A DNA stretch of 64,000 nt from NCBI RefSeq assembly GCF_017329605.1, contig NZ_JAFMTY010000010.1:1-64000 (forward strand), given 5' to 3'. Positions 36,272-45,169 of the stretch are shown one piece after another; within the stretch, counting starts at the first letter, position 1; each line of letters opens with the position of its first letter. Made by a program: the position numbers and the translations under genes. The notes under the pieces were generated by a model. The model worked only from the letters and a program-made list of their open reading frames with translations, had not been told where the DNA came from and made no database searches. The DNA comes from Alicyclobacillus fructus. GTDB lineage: Bacteria; Bacillota; Bacilli; Alicyclobacillales; Alicyclobacillaceae.

Positions 36272-36568
36272 GTGGTGCGCATCTCGGAGCTTCAGTCCAA
36301 GGACGTGGTCAACGTCGAAGACGGCAAGCGGCTCGGCACCATCGGCGATTTGGAGATCGATCTCGACAGCGGACTCATTCGCGCCATTGTGATCCCAGGC
36401 CAGACGAAGTTTTTCGGGATGGTGGGCGGATCGCAGGACTACGTGATTCCTTGGAGCCAAATTGTCAAAATTGGGGCGGACGTCATTCTCGTCGATCTGC
36501 GCCCGCCCGGGGAGCCAGGGTACTATCTTCCTCCGCAATCCGGAAAGCGCGGCACGGGCGGTTACTGA
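36272..36568 (+). CDS. ylmC: YlmC/YmxH family PRC-barrel sporulation protein
   Basis: A 98-residue PRC-barrel protein (RISELQSKDVVNVEDGKRLG; GDLEIDLDSGLIRAIVIPG; YVIPWSQIVKIG). The family is conserved in spore formers after sigG; its molecular function is unclear. GTG start about 10 bases after GGGAGG. It begins the ylm gene group that leads to divIVA. Confidence 0.88.
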   Translation: MVRISELQSKDVVNVEDGKRLGTIGDLEIDLDSGLIRAIVIPGQTKFFGMVGGSQDYVIPWSQIVKIGADVILVDLRPPGEPGYYLPPQSGKRGTGGY

Positions 36569-36621
36569 TGCGTGGCGCCGCGAAGCCGGATGGATGTATG
36601 ATAGACGGCGGAGGGATGCGC

Positions 36622-37404
36622 TTGCTGAGAGACGTGATTGGGCAACATGGCGGTTTCGGCGTTCGTCCGCCTTTTCCGGGGCCGGCCGTTCGAGCCGCGT
36701 TTTTCTTTCGCCATGCGGATACCTGGCCCCCGACGGATTGGGATGCTTCGGAGCGCCTTGCTGGAGCCGATGGAGCCAGGGAGAACCGCGCGCGGATGCT
36801 GGCCAGGGCGGGGATGCGCGCCACATCCGTCTGCACGGTGCGGCAGGTCCACGGCGACCGGGTCATCCGCGTCGACGAGCCTATGGAGGGCGCTGTCGAG
36901 GCCGACGGGATGATCACCGACGTGCCGGGGCTTGCGCTCGGTATCCTCGTCGCGGACTGTGCGCCCGTCCTGTTGTACGATCCCGTCCGACGCGCGGTCG
37001 GCGCGTGCCACTCCGGATGGCGCGGCACCGTGCAGCAAATCGTCGGGCGGGCCCTTGAGCGCATGCGCGCCGAATACGGGACGGATCCGGGAGATGTCCA
37101 TGTCGCCATCGGCCCGTGTGTCCGCCGGTGTTGTTACGAGGTGGACGATGTGGTGGCCGATCGCGTCCGGCAGACGCCGTTAGAGCGGGCGCTCATGCCC
37201 AGGTTCGGCCGCCCGGGAAAGTACACCTTCAGCTTGCCGCATGCGATTCGCCTCACGGCCGAGGCCTGCGGCATCCATCCAGACCGCGTCTACGATTCGG
37301 GCATCTGCACCTCCTGTCGCAATCGCCACCTGTTCTCCCACCGCCGCGAGCGCGACCGCGCGGGACGGCAGATGGCTGCCATCGGGCTTGTGATGGAGGG
37401 CTGA
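36622..37404 (+). CDS. ylmD: Laccase-domain protein YlmD (PgeF family)
   Basis: A ~260-residue multicopper-like (DUF152) protein. Metal and active-site residues are visible in TVRQVHGDRV, VADCAPVLLYDP and GACHSGWRGT, plus CRNRHLFSHRRE near the end. Family members act as purine nucleoside phosphorylases or adenosine deaminases, or edit peptidoglycan precursors. I favour TTG 36622, six bases past GGAGGG; ATG 36616 abuts that site. In the ylm operon. Confidence 0.85.
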   Translation: MLRDVIGQHGGFGVRPPFPGPAVRAAFFFRHADTWPPTDWDASERLAGADGARENRARMLARAGMRATSVCTVRQVHGDRVIRVDEPMEGAVEADGMITDVPGLALGILVADCAPVLLYDPVRRAVGACHSGWRGTVQQIVGRALERMRAEYGTDPGDVHVAIGPCVRRCCYEVDDVVADRVRQTPLERALMPRFGRPGKYTFSLPHAIRLTAEACGIHPDRVYDSGICTSCRNRHLFSHRRERDRAGRQMAAIGLVMEG

Positions 37405-37407
37405 ACG

Positions 37408-38097
37408 GTGGAATACGGTTTTGTGCAACAGAGGGTGGAAGAGATTCGCGCGCGGGTGGAGGAGGCCTGTCGACGAAGCCGTCGTCATCCTGACGGTGTC
37501 CGAATCGTGGCGGTGACGAAGACGGCAACCCCGGACGTCTTGCCCGCGCTGTACGCCGCAGGCATCCGCGATGTGGGGGAGAACCGCTGGCAGATGGCGC
37601 GGGACAAGCTTCAACATCCGGCCGCTTCTCAGTTTGTGTGGCACTTTATCGGCACGCTTCAGACCAACAAGGTCAAGTATGTCGCGCCGCGCTTCCATTG
37701 GATTCATTCGCTGGACCGGCCCGAGCTCGCGCACGCGTTGTCCGAAGAAGCGGTGCGCCGAGGGCTTGTGCTCAACGTCCTCGTCCAGGTCAACATCAGC
37801 GGCGAGGCGCAGAAGCACGGCGTGGCGCCCGAGGACGCGGAGCGCCTGGTTCGGCTCGCGCGCGAGCTTCCGGGTCTCTCGCTGCGCGGCCTGATGACCA
37901 TGGCGCCCGTCGCTTCGCGCCCGGAGGATGTGCGCCATGTCTTCGCGGGTCTGCGGACGTTGTTGCACGACTTGCGATCGCGGCTGTCGCTCGAGGGGTT
38001 CGATCAGCTGTCGATGGGCATGTCGGACGACTTCGAGGTCGCCGTGGAGGAAGGAGCCACGATGATCCGAATTGGGCGCCGCTTGGTCAATCCGTGA
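37408..38097 (+). CDS. ylmE: PLP homeostasis protein YlmE/YggS family
   Basis: A 229-residue single-domain PLP-binding barrel protein. The lysine is in RIVAVTKTATPDVLP, then GENRWQMARDK, HFIGTLQTNKVKY and LSMGMSDDFEVAVEEGATMI. The family buffers pyridoxal phosphate. GTG start 3 bases after ylmD. Confidence 0.92.
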   Translation: MEYGFVQQRVEEIRARVEEACRRSRRHPDGVRIVAVTKTATPDVLPALYAAGIRDVGENRWQMARDKLQHPAASQFVWHFIGTLQTNKVKYVAPRFHWIHSLDRPELAHALSEEAVRRGLVLNVLVQVNISGEAQKHGVAPEDAERLVRLARELPGLSLRGLMTMAPVASRPEDVRHVFAGLRTLLHDLRSRLSLEGFDQLSMGMSDDFEVAVEEGATMIRIGRRLVNP

Positions 38098-38110
38098 TGG
38101 GGGTGAACCG

Positions 38111-38392
38111 ATGGACGGGCTGGCAGATGCCGTGCAATGGATGTTCGCGATGTACTTCTTCGTCCTGATGGCTGGCGCTCTCATCCAGATGGTGCCGGAT
38201 TGGGCGCAATACCCCGTCGCCCGCTGGATTGTAGCCTGTTGCGAACCCTACCTCTGGGTGTTCCGGCGCCACCTTCGCCCTCTGCGCGTCGGGCGCGCGG
38301 CGGTGGATTTGTCGTGGCTCGCGGCAGTCGTCGTCTTCTTGATCGTGGAGGCCGGCGTGGACACGACGTTGACACAGCTGACCACGAGCTGA
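38111..38392 (+). CDS. ylmG: YggT/YlmG family membrane protein
   Basis: A 93-residue protein with two membrane helices (FAMYFFVLMAGALIQM; LSWLAAVVVFLIVEAGV) and a YggT-type central segment. Role in division or envelope is only loosely defined. ATG after GGGGGTGAACCG. Between ylmE and ylmH, where B. subtilis also has ylmG (ylmF is missing here). Confidence 0.83.
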   Translation: MDGLADAVQWMFAMYFFVLMAGALIQMVPDWAQYPVARWIVACCEPYLWVFRRHLRPLRVGRAAVDLSWLAAVVVFLIVEAGVDTTLTQLTTS

Positions 38393-38406
38393 GGAGGCGG
38401 CAGGCA

Positions 38407-39174
38407 GTGGAACACGGATGGGTACGGGCGTCCGAGCAGCCCTGGGTTCGCCGCGCATCGGACTGGGTTCGGCAGGTGCAGGAGAACTACAGTCCCTATT
38501 TGACGGACTTTCTCACGCCCCGCGAGCGGTATCTTGCGGAAAGCGTGGCGCGAGGCGAAGGCGTCCACGCGGAGGCGTATGGCGGGTACGACGGCGCGGA
38601 GCGCGTGCGACTCCTGCTTTTGCCCGAACCTTGGCCCACAAGCTCGGAACAGTTTGAGATTCAGGCGCTGGAAGTCTCCGGCGTCGAGGGGACCTTCGCG
38701 CATGGGGACGTGTTGGGTTCGCTTTTGGGCCTGGGCTTGAAGCGCGATGCCCTGGGGGATATTGTTCCGGTGACGCCGACGAAGGCGTACGTGTTCATCA
38801 AGCGACAACTCGCGCGTTACCTCAAAGACGCGTGGTCGCGCGTCGGGCGTGTGCCCATTCTGTTGCGCGAGGTGGACGAAGTTCCAGAGCTTCCTCCGCC
38901 TCCTTACGAAGCCAAGGACATCTTCGTCATGTCCCCGAGAATGGATGCGATTGTGGCCCAGGCCTGCAGGATGTCGCGCAAGGAAGCGCAGGCGCTCGTG
39001 GCGAGCGGCCGCGTGGAACTGAACCACGCGGAGGCGCGGGCCGACGCGGAAGTCCGGCCCGGAGACGTGTTGTCGGTCCGGGGGTTCGGGCGCGTGCGTG
39101 TGATGGAGACCGTGGGACAGTCCAAAGGCGGCAGGTGGATTGTGCGGGTCGGCGTCTTGCGATCTCGCCCGTGA
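38407..39174 (+). CDS. ylmH: S4-domain RNA-binding protein YlmH
   Basis: A 255-residue protein with an N-terminal ribosome-associated domain and a C-terminal S4 domain (MSRKEAQALVASGRVELNH, then VRPGDVLSVRGFGRVRV). YlmH (RqcP-like) binds stalled 50S-peptidyl-tRNA complexes and works with RqcH in ribosome quality control. rqcH is also in this window. GTG start after GAGGAGG. Confidence 0.92.
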   Translation: MEHGWVRASEQPWVRRASDWVRQVQENYSPYLTDFLTPRERYLAESVARGEGVHAEAYGGYDGAERVRLLLLPEPWPTSSEQFEIQALEVSGVEGTFAHGDVLGSLLGLGLKRDALGDIVPVTPTKAYVFIKRQLARYLKDAWSRVGRVPILLREVDEVPELPPPPYEAKDIFVMSPRMDAIVAQACRMSRKEAQALVASGRVELNHAEARADAEVRPGDVLSVRGFGRVRVMETVGQSKGGRWIVRVGVLRSRP

Positions 39175-39275
39175 TCGGTGAAGGATTTTGGCGCTTGCTG
39201 TCGAATAGCTGGGTGACGAACCTTCGCCCACGCAAAGGGTTGACAAGCCTGTGGTCGAGATGAGGGGGATTCGCC

Positions 39276-39782
39276 ATGCCGTTGTCACCCATCGACATTC
39301 ACAATAAAGAGTTCCGGCGCTCGTTGCGCGGGTACAACGAGGATGAAGTCGATGATTTCCTGGAGCGGGTCATCCAGGATTATGAGGCGCTGATTCGCCA
39401 GAACAAGCAGCTTGAGGAAGAGATCGCGCGGCTCAACGAGAAACTGGCCCATTATCAAAACCTCGAGGAAAGTCTCAGCAAGTCCATCCTTGTGGCACAG
39501 GAAACGGCTGAAGAGCTCAAGAACAACGCGAAGAAAGAAGCCCAACTCATCATTCGCGAGGCCGAGAAGAACGCGGATCGCATTGTCAGCGAGGCGCTGA
39601 ACAAGGCGCGCAAAGTTGCGCTTGAGGTCGAGGAGATGCAGAAGCAGGCGGCCATTTTCCGCGCTCGGTTCCGTTCGCTCATCCAGTCTCAGTTGGAGAT
39701 GATGGAGTCCGGCGACTGGGAGTCGTTCGAGCGCGATTTGGCTCGGCGGGAGGTCGCCGCAGCTGAACCGGACTTCGCCTGA
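39276..39782 (+). CDS. divIVA: Cell division protein DivIVA
   Basis: A 168-residue coiled-coil protein. The N-terminal lipid-binding domain reads PLSPIDIHNKEFRRSLRGYN, then EVDDFLERVIQDYEALI. Long coiled coils follow. It marks negatively curved membranes at septum and pole and recruits MinJ/MinCD and RacA-type partners. It ends the ylm group. A terminator follows. Confidence 0.95.
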   Translation: MPLSPIDIHNKEFRRSLRGYNEDEVDDFLERVIQDYEALIRQNKQLEEEIARLNEKLAHYQNLEESLSKSILVAQETAEELKNNAKKEAQLIIREAEKNADRIVSEALNKARKVALEVEEMQKQAAIFRARFRSLIQSQLEMMESGDWESFERDLARREVAAAEPDFA

Positions 39783-39812
39783 ATCTCCGCAAGCGTCGCC
39801 GCGAACGTATCT

Positions 39813-39843
39813 GCCGTACCCATTGGGTCGGCTTATTTTTTTT
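39813..39843 (+). terminator. divIVA Rho-independent terminator
   Basis: GCCG(T)ACCC and GGGTCGGC pair with a single bulged T around an ATT loop, followed by TTATTTTTTTT. It ends the ylm-divIVA transcript. Confidence 0.85.
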
Positions 39844-40030
39844 CGCTTCGCGCGGCATACCAGAGAAGGGCGAGTCCGAAGGCGACGAGCGAGGAGTCGA
39901 TCACGACGTACGTCGCGTAGGGAAGTGCCAGTTGGAGCCACACGCGGGCGAGAATGCAAGCGGCGAACAGCGTGATGCCAATCCACAGAATGGCCCAGGA
40001 AGCAGCGAGAAGCCACGTTCTGCGCATCAT
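39833..40030 (-). CDS. Small two-helix membrane protein
   Basis: Not recognised. It encodes 65 residues with two hydrophobic helices (LLAASWAILWIGITLFAACI; YVVIDSSLVAFGLALLWY) and a basic end. GGAG precedes tandem ATG codons by six bases. It is on the strand opposite to its neighbours, in the place where B. subtilis carries ileS. Confidence 0.5.
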   Translation of the reverse strand: MMRRTWLLAASWAILWIGITLFAACILARVWLQLALPYATYVVIDSSLVAFGLALLWYAARSEKK

Positions 40031-40181
40031 TCATCTCTCCAGTCGAATCAACCCTGCCGATACCATCATACACAGACGGGCGAGAGATACCAATGACAGT
40101 CTGGTGAACATGTCCCCACATGGATCCCAACGCGCCGGGCACACTACCGTCAGACACTTCACGGCCGGGACGGTGGGGAAC

Positions 40182-40496
40182 ATGCGGCTTCGGCGCCGGC
40201 GACGTCACTCGCTCACGCACCTCGGGCTTCTGCGCCTGACCGAGTATCTCGAAGGTGCGAATTTCGCGGCGTACGTCGATCTTTTGCAGACGCCGTGGCG
40301 CCTCGCGCTGCTCAATCTCATCGGTGGCATCTTCCGCGGCCTCGGCATCGGCCTCGGATTCACCGTGATCGCCGGATTGGTGCTGCTCGTCCTGCAACAG
40401 CTCGAGCTTCTCAACCTTCCGATCATCGGCAAATGGATCGCGGACCTGGTTCAAATCGTGGACGGGCAGCTGAGGGCCCGCCAATTCACGTATTGA
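40182..40496 (+). CDS. DUF5665-type membrane protein
   Basis: A ~104-residue protein. It has a very basic N-terminus, then LTEYLEGANFAAYVDLLQTP and one membrane region LNLIGGIFRGLGIGLGFTVI, then LVLLVLQQLELLNLPIIGKW. This pattern matches the DUF5665 proteins of Firmicutes; function unknown. ATG 40182 has GGTGGGG four bases before it; ATG 40110 is an alternative with GGTGA. Confidence 0.65.
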   Translation: MRLRRRRRHSLTHLGLLRLTEYLEGANFAAYVDLLQTPWRLALLNLIGGIFRGLGIGLGFTVIAGLVLLVLQQLELLNLPIIGKWIADLVQIVDGQLRARQFTY

Positions 40497-40508
40497 AGGA
40501 GGGCGAGC

Positions 40509-41150
40509 ATGGATATCGATGCCATTCGATCCCGCCTGGAAGGGGCGCGAAAGCGCCTGATGGGTCGCTTGACGGGACCCGAGACGTCGGCGGACATCCG
40601 CCGAGCCATGCCGGACGAGTTCTCGGAACTCGCCATGTACGACAATCACCCGGCGGACGTCGCGAGTGAACTCGCGCTGCGCAATCAGGCGGTCGGCGAG
40701 CGACTCCGCGACGAGCGGGCGCTCGCCGACGTGGAGGACGCGCTTCGCCGGCTGGATGGCGGCACCTACGGCGTTTGCGAGATGTGCGGGCGGCCCATTC
40801 CTGCTGACCGGCTTGAGGCGGTGCCCACCGCTCGCCGCTGCGTGGATTGTCAGCGCGATATCGAAGCGAGACAGGTGCCGTCCCCCAGGCCGGTGGAGGA
40901 GGACGTGCTCGCGCCCTCGTTCGGGCAATTCGATCGCGACGGCGCCGACGAGACCGGATATGACGGGGAGGACGCGCTTCAGGACGTCATGCGGTTTGAT
41001 CGCCCGGCCACGGGCCTTATGCGCTACGACGAACCGGATCTGGACGACGACGCGGGTTTTGTGGATCCGGTTGAGCGAATTTCCGAGTCGGCCTACCGGC
41101 GCACGTTGCCCTCGGAGGCGGAGCTCCTCACCGACTACGACGAACCCTGA
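40509..41150 (+). CDS. TraR/DksA-type zinc-finger protein (YteA/YlyA-like)
   Basis: A 213-residue protein with an N-terminal helical part and a DksA-type four-cysteine zinc finger (VCEMCGRPIPADRLEAVPT, then CVDC). An acidic C-terminal half carries VDPVERISESAYRRTLP. It resembles B. subtilis YlyA/YteA, which can act on RNA polymerase in the forespore with sigma-G. ATG after GAAGGAGGG. Confidence 0.8.
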   Translation: MDIDAIRSRLEGARKRLMGRLTGPETSADIRRAMPDEFSELAMYDNHPADVASELALRNQAVGERLRDERALADVEDALRRLDGGTYGVCEMCGRPIPADRLEAVPTARRCVDCQRDIEARQVPSPRPVEEDVLAPSFGQFDRDGADETGYDGEDALQDVMRFDRPATGLMRYDEPDLDDDAGFVDPVERISESAYRRTLPSEAELLTDYDEP

Positions 41151-41153
41151 CGT

Positions 41154-41972
41154 TCACGCCTCTTCCAAGGTGAAAACGAGCGTGTCCGCCCTCAACCCAA
41201 GCCGCAGGCTCTCCAGCGCGATGGCATCGGTGGGCGGCACGTTTCCGAGGTTGACGGACGGGCCGAAGCGGCGGATGAGTTCCACCTGCTGCGACTTTTT
41301 CGGCGCCTCCCAAATCACGCGGTTCCGCGCGTCTGCCGGCAGCGCGTTCACGAATGTGTCGAGCGCATCGTCGAGCACTCTGCCGCCCGCGTCGTAAATC
41401 CCCACGTCTTCGCCGGACTCGCGCCCCTCCAGAATCACATAGTCGGCTCCTGCGTCGAGATCGCGGATCACGCCCTTCGCGCACGAGGCCAGGTCAATCG
41501 CATGGCTGAGCTTCTTGCCGACTTCGGTGATGACAAGCGGAAATACGCGTTTGGCCTCCGCGATGGCCCGGGCGCGATCGTCCGGTGCGAACTCGATGGT
41601 TCCGTCCGAGATCTCCATGGCCTGAAAGCCAAGTTCGCGGCAGCGCTTGAGGTACAGAGAGAACACGCCCTGCGTCCAGGCGACCTCGGCCAACGTGCCG
41701 CCAGGGCATGTGATCACGCCGGCCTGCGCCGCGCACTCGAGTTTGGCGCGCAGGATGCGCTCGGCGTAGACGGCGCTCGTTCCAAACCCGAGTTTCAGCA
41801 CATCGATGGTGGGGGACGCGATCGACATCAGGGCCTCCGTCTCGGCTAGGCTCAGGCCCTTGTCGATGACCATGGTGATGCCGCTCGTCCGCGGTTTGCC
41901 TCCCCGCGCCCCGAGCGGTGGGGCAATCAATTGTGAGAAGGCGCCGCCCTCTGGTACAATCACCGTATTCAC
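41154..41972 (-). CDS. Phosphosulfolactate synthase, ComA/YitD family
   Basis: A 272-residue TIM-barrel enzyme. Signatures: GITMVIDKGLSL, DVLKLGFGTSAVY, TCPGGTLAEVAW, ISDGTIEF and LGNVPPTDAIALESLRLGL. It adds sulfite to PEP. In methanogens this feeds coenzyme M; in spore formers YitD starts synthesis of sulfolactate, a spore solute. The second reading fits here. The GTG at 41972 is very close to the AAGGGG site; GTG 41963 is a plausible alternative. It lies antisense between the zinc-finger gene and lspA. Confidence 0.87.
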   Translation of the reverse strand: MNTVIVPEGGAFSQLIAPPLGARGGKPRTSGITMVIDKGLSLAETEALMSIASPTIDVLKLGFGTSAVYAERILRAKLECAAQAGVITCPGGTLAEVAWTQGVFSLYLKRCRELGFQAMEISDGTIEFAPDDRARAIAEAKRVFPLVITEVGKKLSHAIDLASCAKGVIRDLDAGADYVILEGRESGEDVGIYDAGGRVLDDALDTFVNALPADARNRVIWEAPKKSQQVELIRRFGPSVNLGNVPPTDAIALESLRLGLRADTLVFTLEEA

Positions 41973-42055
41973 ACCCCTTCACTAGCCGCCTTTTCACGGT
42001 ATGCGACGGCGGCGGCAGAGGGTGCAGGCTGTGAACCTGCGGGGAGACGTGTCGA

Positions 42056-42526
42056 GTGGGCAAGCAAAAGTGGCTGTTGTACGTGGTCGGCTTGTTGGTG
42101 CTCGCGGCCGATCAGCTGATCAAACTGCTCGTGCGGGCGAAACTGGCCATCGGCAGCGCCGTGATGGTGATTCCCGGCGTGGTCGAGTTCACGCACATCC
42201 AGAACCCCGGAGCTGCTTTCAGCCTTTTGCCTCATCAGGTGTGGCTCTTTGTCCTCGTGGCCATCGCCGTGGTGGCCGCGGTGGTCGTGGTCAACACGCG
42301 GTTTTCGCTGAGTCCCTTGGCGCAGACGGGCCTCGGGCTCTTGCTCGGGGGAGCGCTCGGGAACATGGTCGATCGCGTCTTCTCCCCAACGCACACGGTC
42401 ACGGACTACGTGTACTTCTACACCATTCACTTTCCCGTCTTCAACCTTGCGGACGCTTCGATTGACATCGGCGTGCTGCTCCTGATTCTCTCCACGTTTC
42501 GAGGCGGGAACGATGCCCGGGAATGA
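42056..42526 (+). CDS. lspA: Lipoprotein signal peptidase
   Basis: A 156-residue, four-helix aspartic peptidase that cleaves lipidated prolipoproteins such as the GerC precursor in this window. Motifs: IQNPGAAFS, GNMVDRVF (catalytic Asp) and FNLADASI (second Asp). GTG start. Followed by rluD as in B. subtilis. Confidence 0.94.
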   Translation: MGKQKWLLYVVGLLVLAADQLIKLLVRAKLAIGSAVMVIPGVVEFTHIQNPGAAFSLLPHQVWLFVLVAIAVVAAVVVVNTRFSLSPLAQTGLGLLLGGALGNMVDRVFSPTHTVTDYVYFYTIHFPVFNLADASIDIGVLLLILSTFRGGNDARE

Positions 42527-42541
42527 GCGAAGGAGGACGTC

Positions 42542-43486
42542 ATGAGACCGGCCATCCATGTCCAGTACGAGGTGAGCGCGGAGGAGTCGGGGGAGCGGCT
42601 TGATCGATGGCTGACGGACAGGCTGCAGGAGGACGAGATCGAGGTCTCGCGCACGCAGGTGCAGCGGTGGATTGAGGATGGCTGTGTGCGGCGCGAGCGG
42701 CCCGGCCGCCTGAAGGCGAGCGAACCTGTGGAAACGGGTGACGTGTACGAGGTGGACGTGCCGGAAGAGGAACCCGTCGAACTCGTGCCGGACGAGGGCG
42801 TGCCGTTTGTCATCGCGTACGAGGATCCCGATGTGGTCGTGGTGGACAAGCCGCGCGGCGTCGTGGTGCATCCCGGCGCAGGTCACCTTCGGGGCACGTT
42901 GGTCAACGGCCTGCTGGCGCGTGGCGTCGCCTTGTGCCCCCATGCCGGTGCCATGAGGCCCGGCGTCGTGCACCGGATCGACAAGGACACGAGCGGTCTC
43001 GTCGTCTTTGCCAAGACGGATCGCGCGTATCGGGCGCTGGTCGAGGCGTTCCGCACGCACGACGTGGAGCGGGAGTACGTCGCCATCGCGCATGGTCGCA
43101 TGGCCCACCGCGAGGGCACCATCGATATGCCCATTGCGCGCGATCCGTCGGATCGCCAGCGGATGGCGGTTCGTCAAGGTGGCAAGCGCGCGGTGACGCA
43201 CTTCGAAGTCCTCGAGTGGTTCGAGAAGTATTCCTATCTCCGTTGCCGCCTGGAAACGGGCCGCACGCATCAGATCCGCGTCCACCTGGCGGCCATCGGC
43301 CATCCCATCGCGGGCGATCCCGTCTACGGGCCGCGCCACACCCTGCCGATCGACGGCCAGGCGCTGCACGCGCGGACGCTCGGCTTCACGCATCCGGACG
43401 GCCGGTACCTCCGCTTCGAAAGCGCCGTGCCCTCGGACATGGCCCGGCTCCTCGAAGGATTGCGGCAGGGGCGAATTGGAACTTGA
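42542..43486 (+). CDS. RluA/RluD family pseudouridine synthase
   Basis: A 314-residue enzyme with an N-terminal S4 domain (SGERLDRWLTDRLQ) and a catalytic domain carrying the active Asp in HRIDKDTSGLVVFAKT, then GRTHQIRVHL. It matches YlyB, which follows lspA in B. subtilis. The likely substrate is 23S rRNA; the exact uridine is not determined by sequence. ATG after AAGGAGG. Confidence 0.92.
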   Translation: MRPAIHVQYEVSAEESGERLDRWLTDRLQEDEIEVSRTQVQRWIEDGCVRRERPGRLKASEPVETGDVYEVDVPEEEPVELVPDEGVPFVIAYEDPDVVVVDKPRGVVVHPGAGHLRGTLVNGLLARGVALCPHAGAMRPGVVHRIDKDTSGLVVFAKTDRAYRALVEAFRTHDVEREYVAIAHGRMAHREGTIDMPIARDPSDRQRMAVRQGGKRAVTHFEVLEWFEKYSYLRCRLETGRTHQIRVHLAAIGHPIAGDPVYGPRHTLPIDGQALHARTLGFTHPDGRYLRFESAVPSDMARLLEGLRQGRIGT

Positions 43487-43511
43487 CAGGTTCGACCTCA
43501 ACTGATAGTCT
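43483..43511 (+). promoter_or_regulatory. pyr operon promoter
   Basis: A perfect TTGACA overlaps the pseudouridine synthase stop codon. After 17 bases comes TAGTCT, preceded by TG (extended -10 TGA). Transcription would start near 43518, just before the attenuator. Confidence 0.7.
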
Positions 43512-43546
43512 ACTTTCGAACTGAACATGGACACTGCCTTTAAACC

Positions 43547-44219
<673 letters not shown>

Positions 44220-44236
44220 GGGCGGTGGCGGTGACG

Positions 44237-45169
44237 ATGCGAGGCAGAGGATTTCACGCGCTGACCGTCAACCAGTTTGACGTGCCGCTTGTCCGGGAAC
44301 TGATGGAGCGCGCGGAGTGGCTGCGAACGGCGGATCGCGAAGAGGTTCGCACGCGCCTTCAGGGCAGAATCGTCGCGACCTTGTTTTACGAGCCGTCGAC
44401 GCGCACGCGCCTGTCGTTTGAATCCGCGGTCCTCCGGCTCGGCGGCAGCGTGGTCGGGGCCGAGAACGCGCGCGAGTCGTCGTCCTCGAAAAAGGGGGAG
44501 ACGCTCGAGGACGTGTTCCGCGTGGTGGGCTGCTACGCGGATGCCATCGTGATACGCCATCACGATCAGGAAGAGCTCGATCGGGCGGCGCCCTTTTCTC
44601 CCGTGCCCATCGTGAACGCGGGCGCCGGCAGCGGCGAGCACCCGACGCAGGCGTTGCTCGACGTGTACACCATCTGGCGGGAACTCGGCCGGCTCGAGCA
44701 TCTCACGCTCGCGGTGATGGGCGATCTCAAGTACGGCCGGACGGTCCATTCCCTTCTGCGGCTTTTGGCGAAATTTCCAGGCGTGCGCGTCCGCCTGTTC
44801 CACCCTGCGCCGCTCGGCTTGCCCGGCGATCTCGCCCGGGAGCTCGAGGCTTCCGGCCTTCGCCTCGAGCGCGTTGAGCGTCTCGAGGACGCCATCCGCG
44901 GTGTCGACGTGGTCTATCAGACGCGCATCCAGTTCGAGCGCCTGGCGGGCGAGGTGGATCCGCAAGCCGCCCGCCTCTACGCCATCACGGCATCGCACTT
45001 GGTGCTGCTCCCGGATCACGCGCGGATTCTGCATCCGCTGCCTCGCGTGGGGGAGATTGCCCCCGAGGTGGACGACGACGTTCGCGCGGCGTACTTCCGG
45101 CAGGTGGAAAACGGACTTTACATGCGCATGGCGCTTCTCGACGCCATGCTGGGAGGAGAACGGCCATGA
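44237..45169 (+). CDS. pyrB: Aspartate carbamoyltransferase catalytic chain
   Basis: A 310-residue enzyme making carbamoyl-aspartate. Carbamoyl-phosphate loop FYEPSTRTRLSFESA; aspartate loop near the C-terminus with LHPLPRVGEI. ATG 44237 or GTG 44231 may start it. It overlaps pyrC by 4 bases. No regulatory chain pyrI is present, as in Bacillus. Confidence 0.95.
   Translation: MRGRGFHALTVNQFDVPLVRELMERAEWLRTADREEVRTRLQGRIVATLFYEPSTRTRLSFESAVLRLGGSVVGAENARESSSSKKGETLEDVFRVVGCYADAIVIRHHDQEELDRAAPFSPVPIVNAGAGSGEHPTQALLDVYTIWRELGRLEHLTLAVMGDLKYGRTVHSLLRLLAKFPGVRVRLFHPAPLGLPGDLARELEASGLRLERVERLEDAIRGVDVVYQTRIQFERLAGEVDPQAARLYAITASHLVLLPDHARILHPLPRVGEIAPEVDDDVRAAYFRQVENGLYMRMALLDAMLGGERP

Noticed and set aside
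39240-39275. TTGACA before divIVA as a promoter
   Set aside because: No acceptable -10 lies 16-18 bases downstream.
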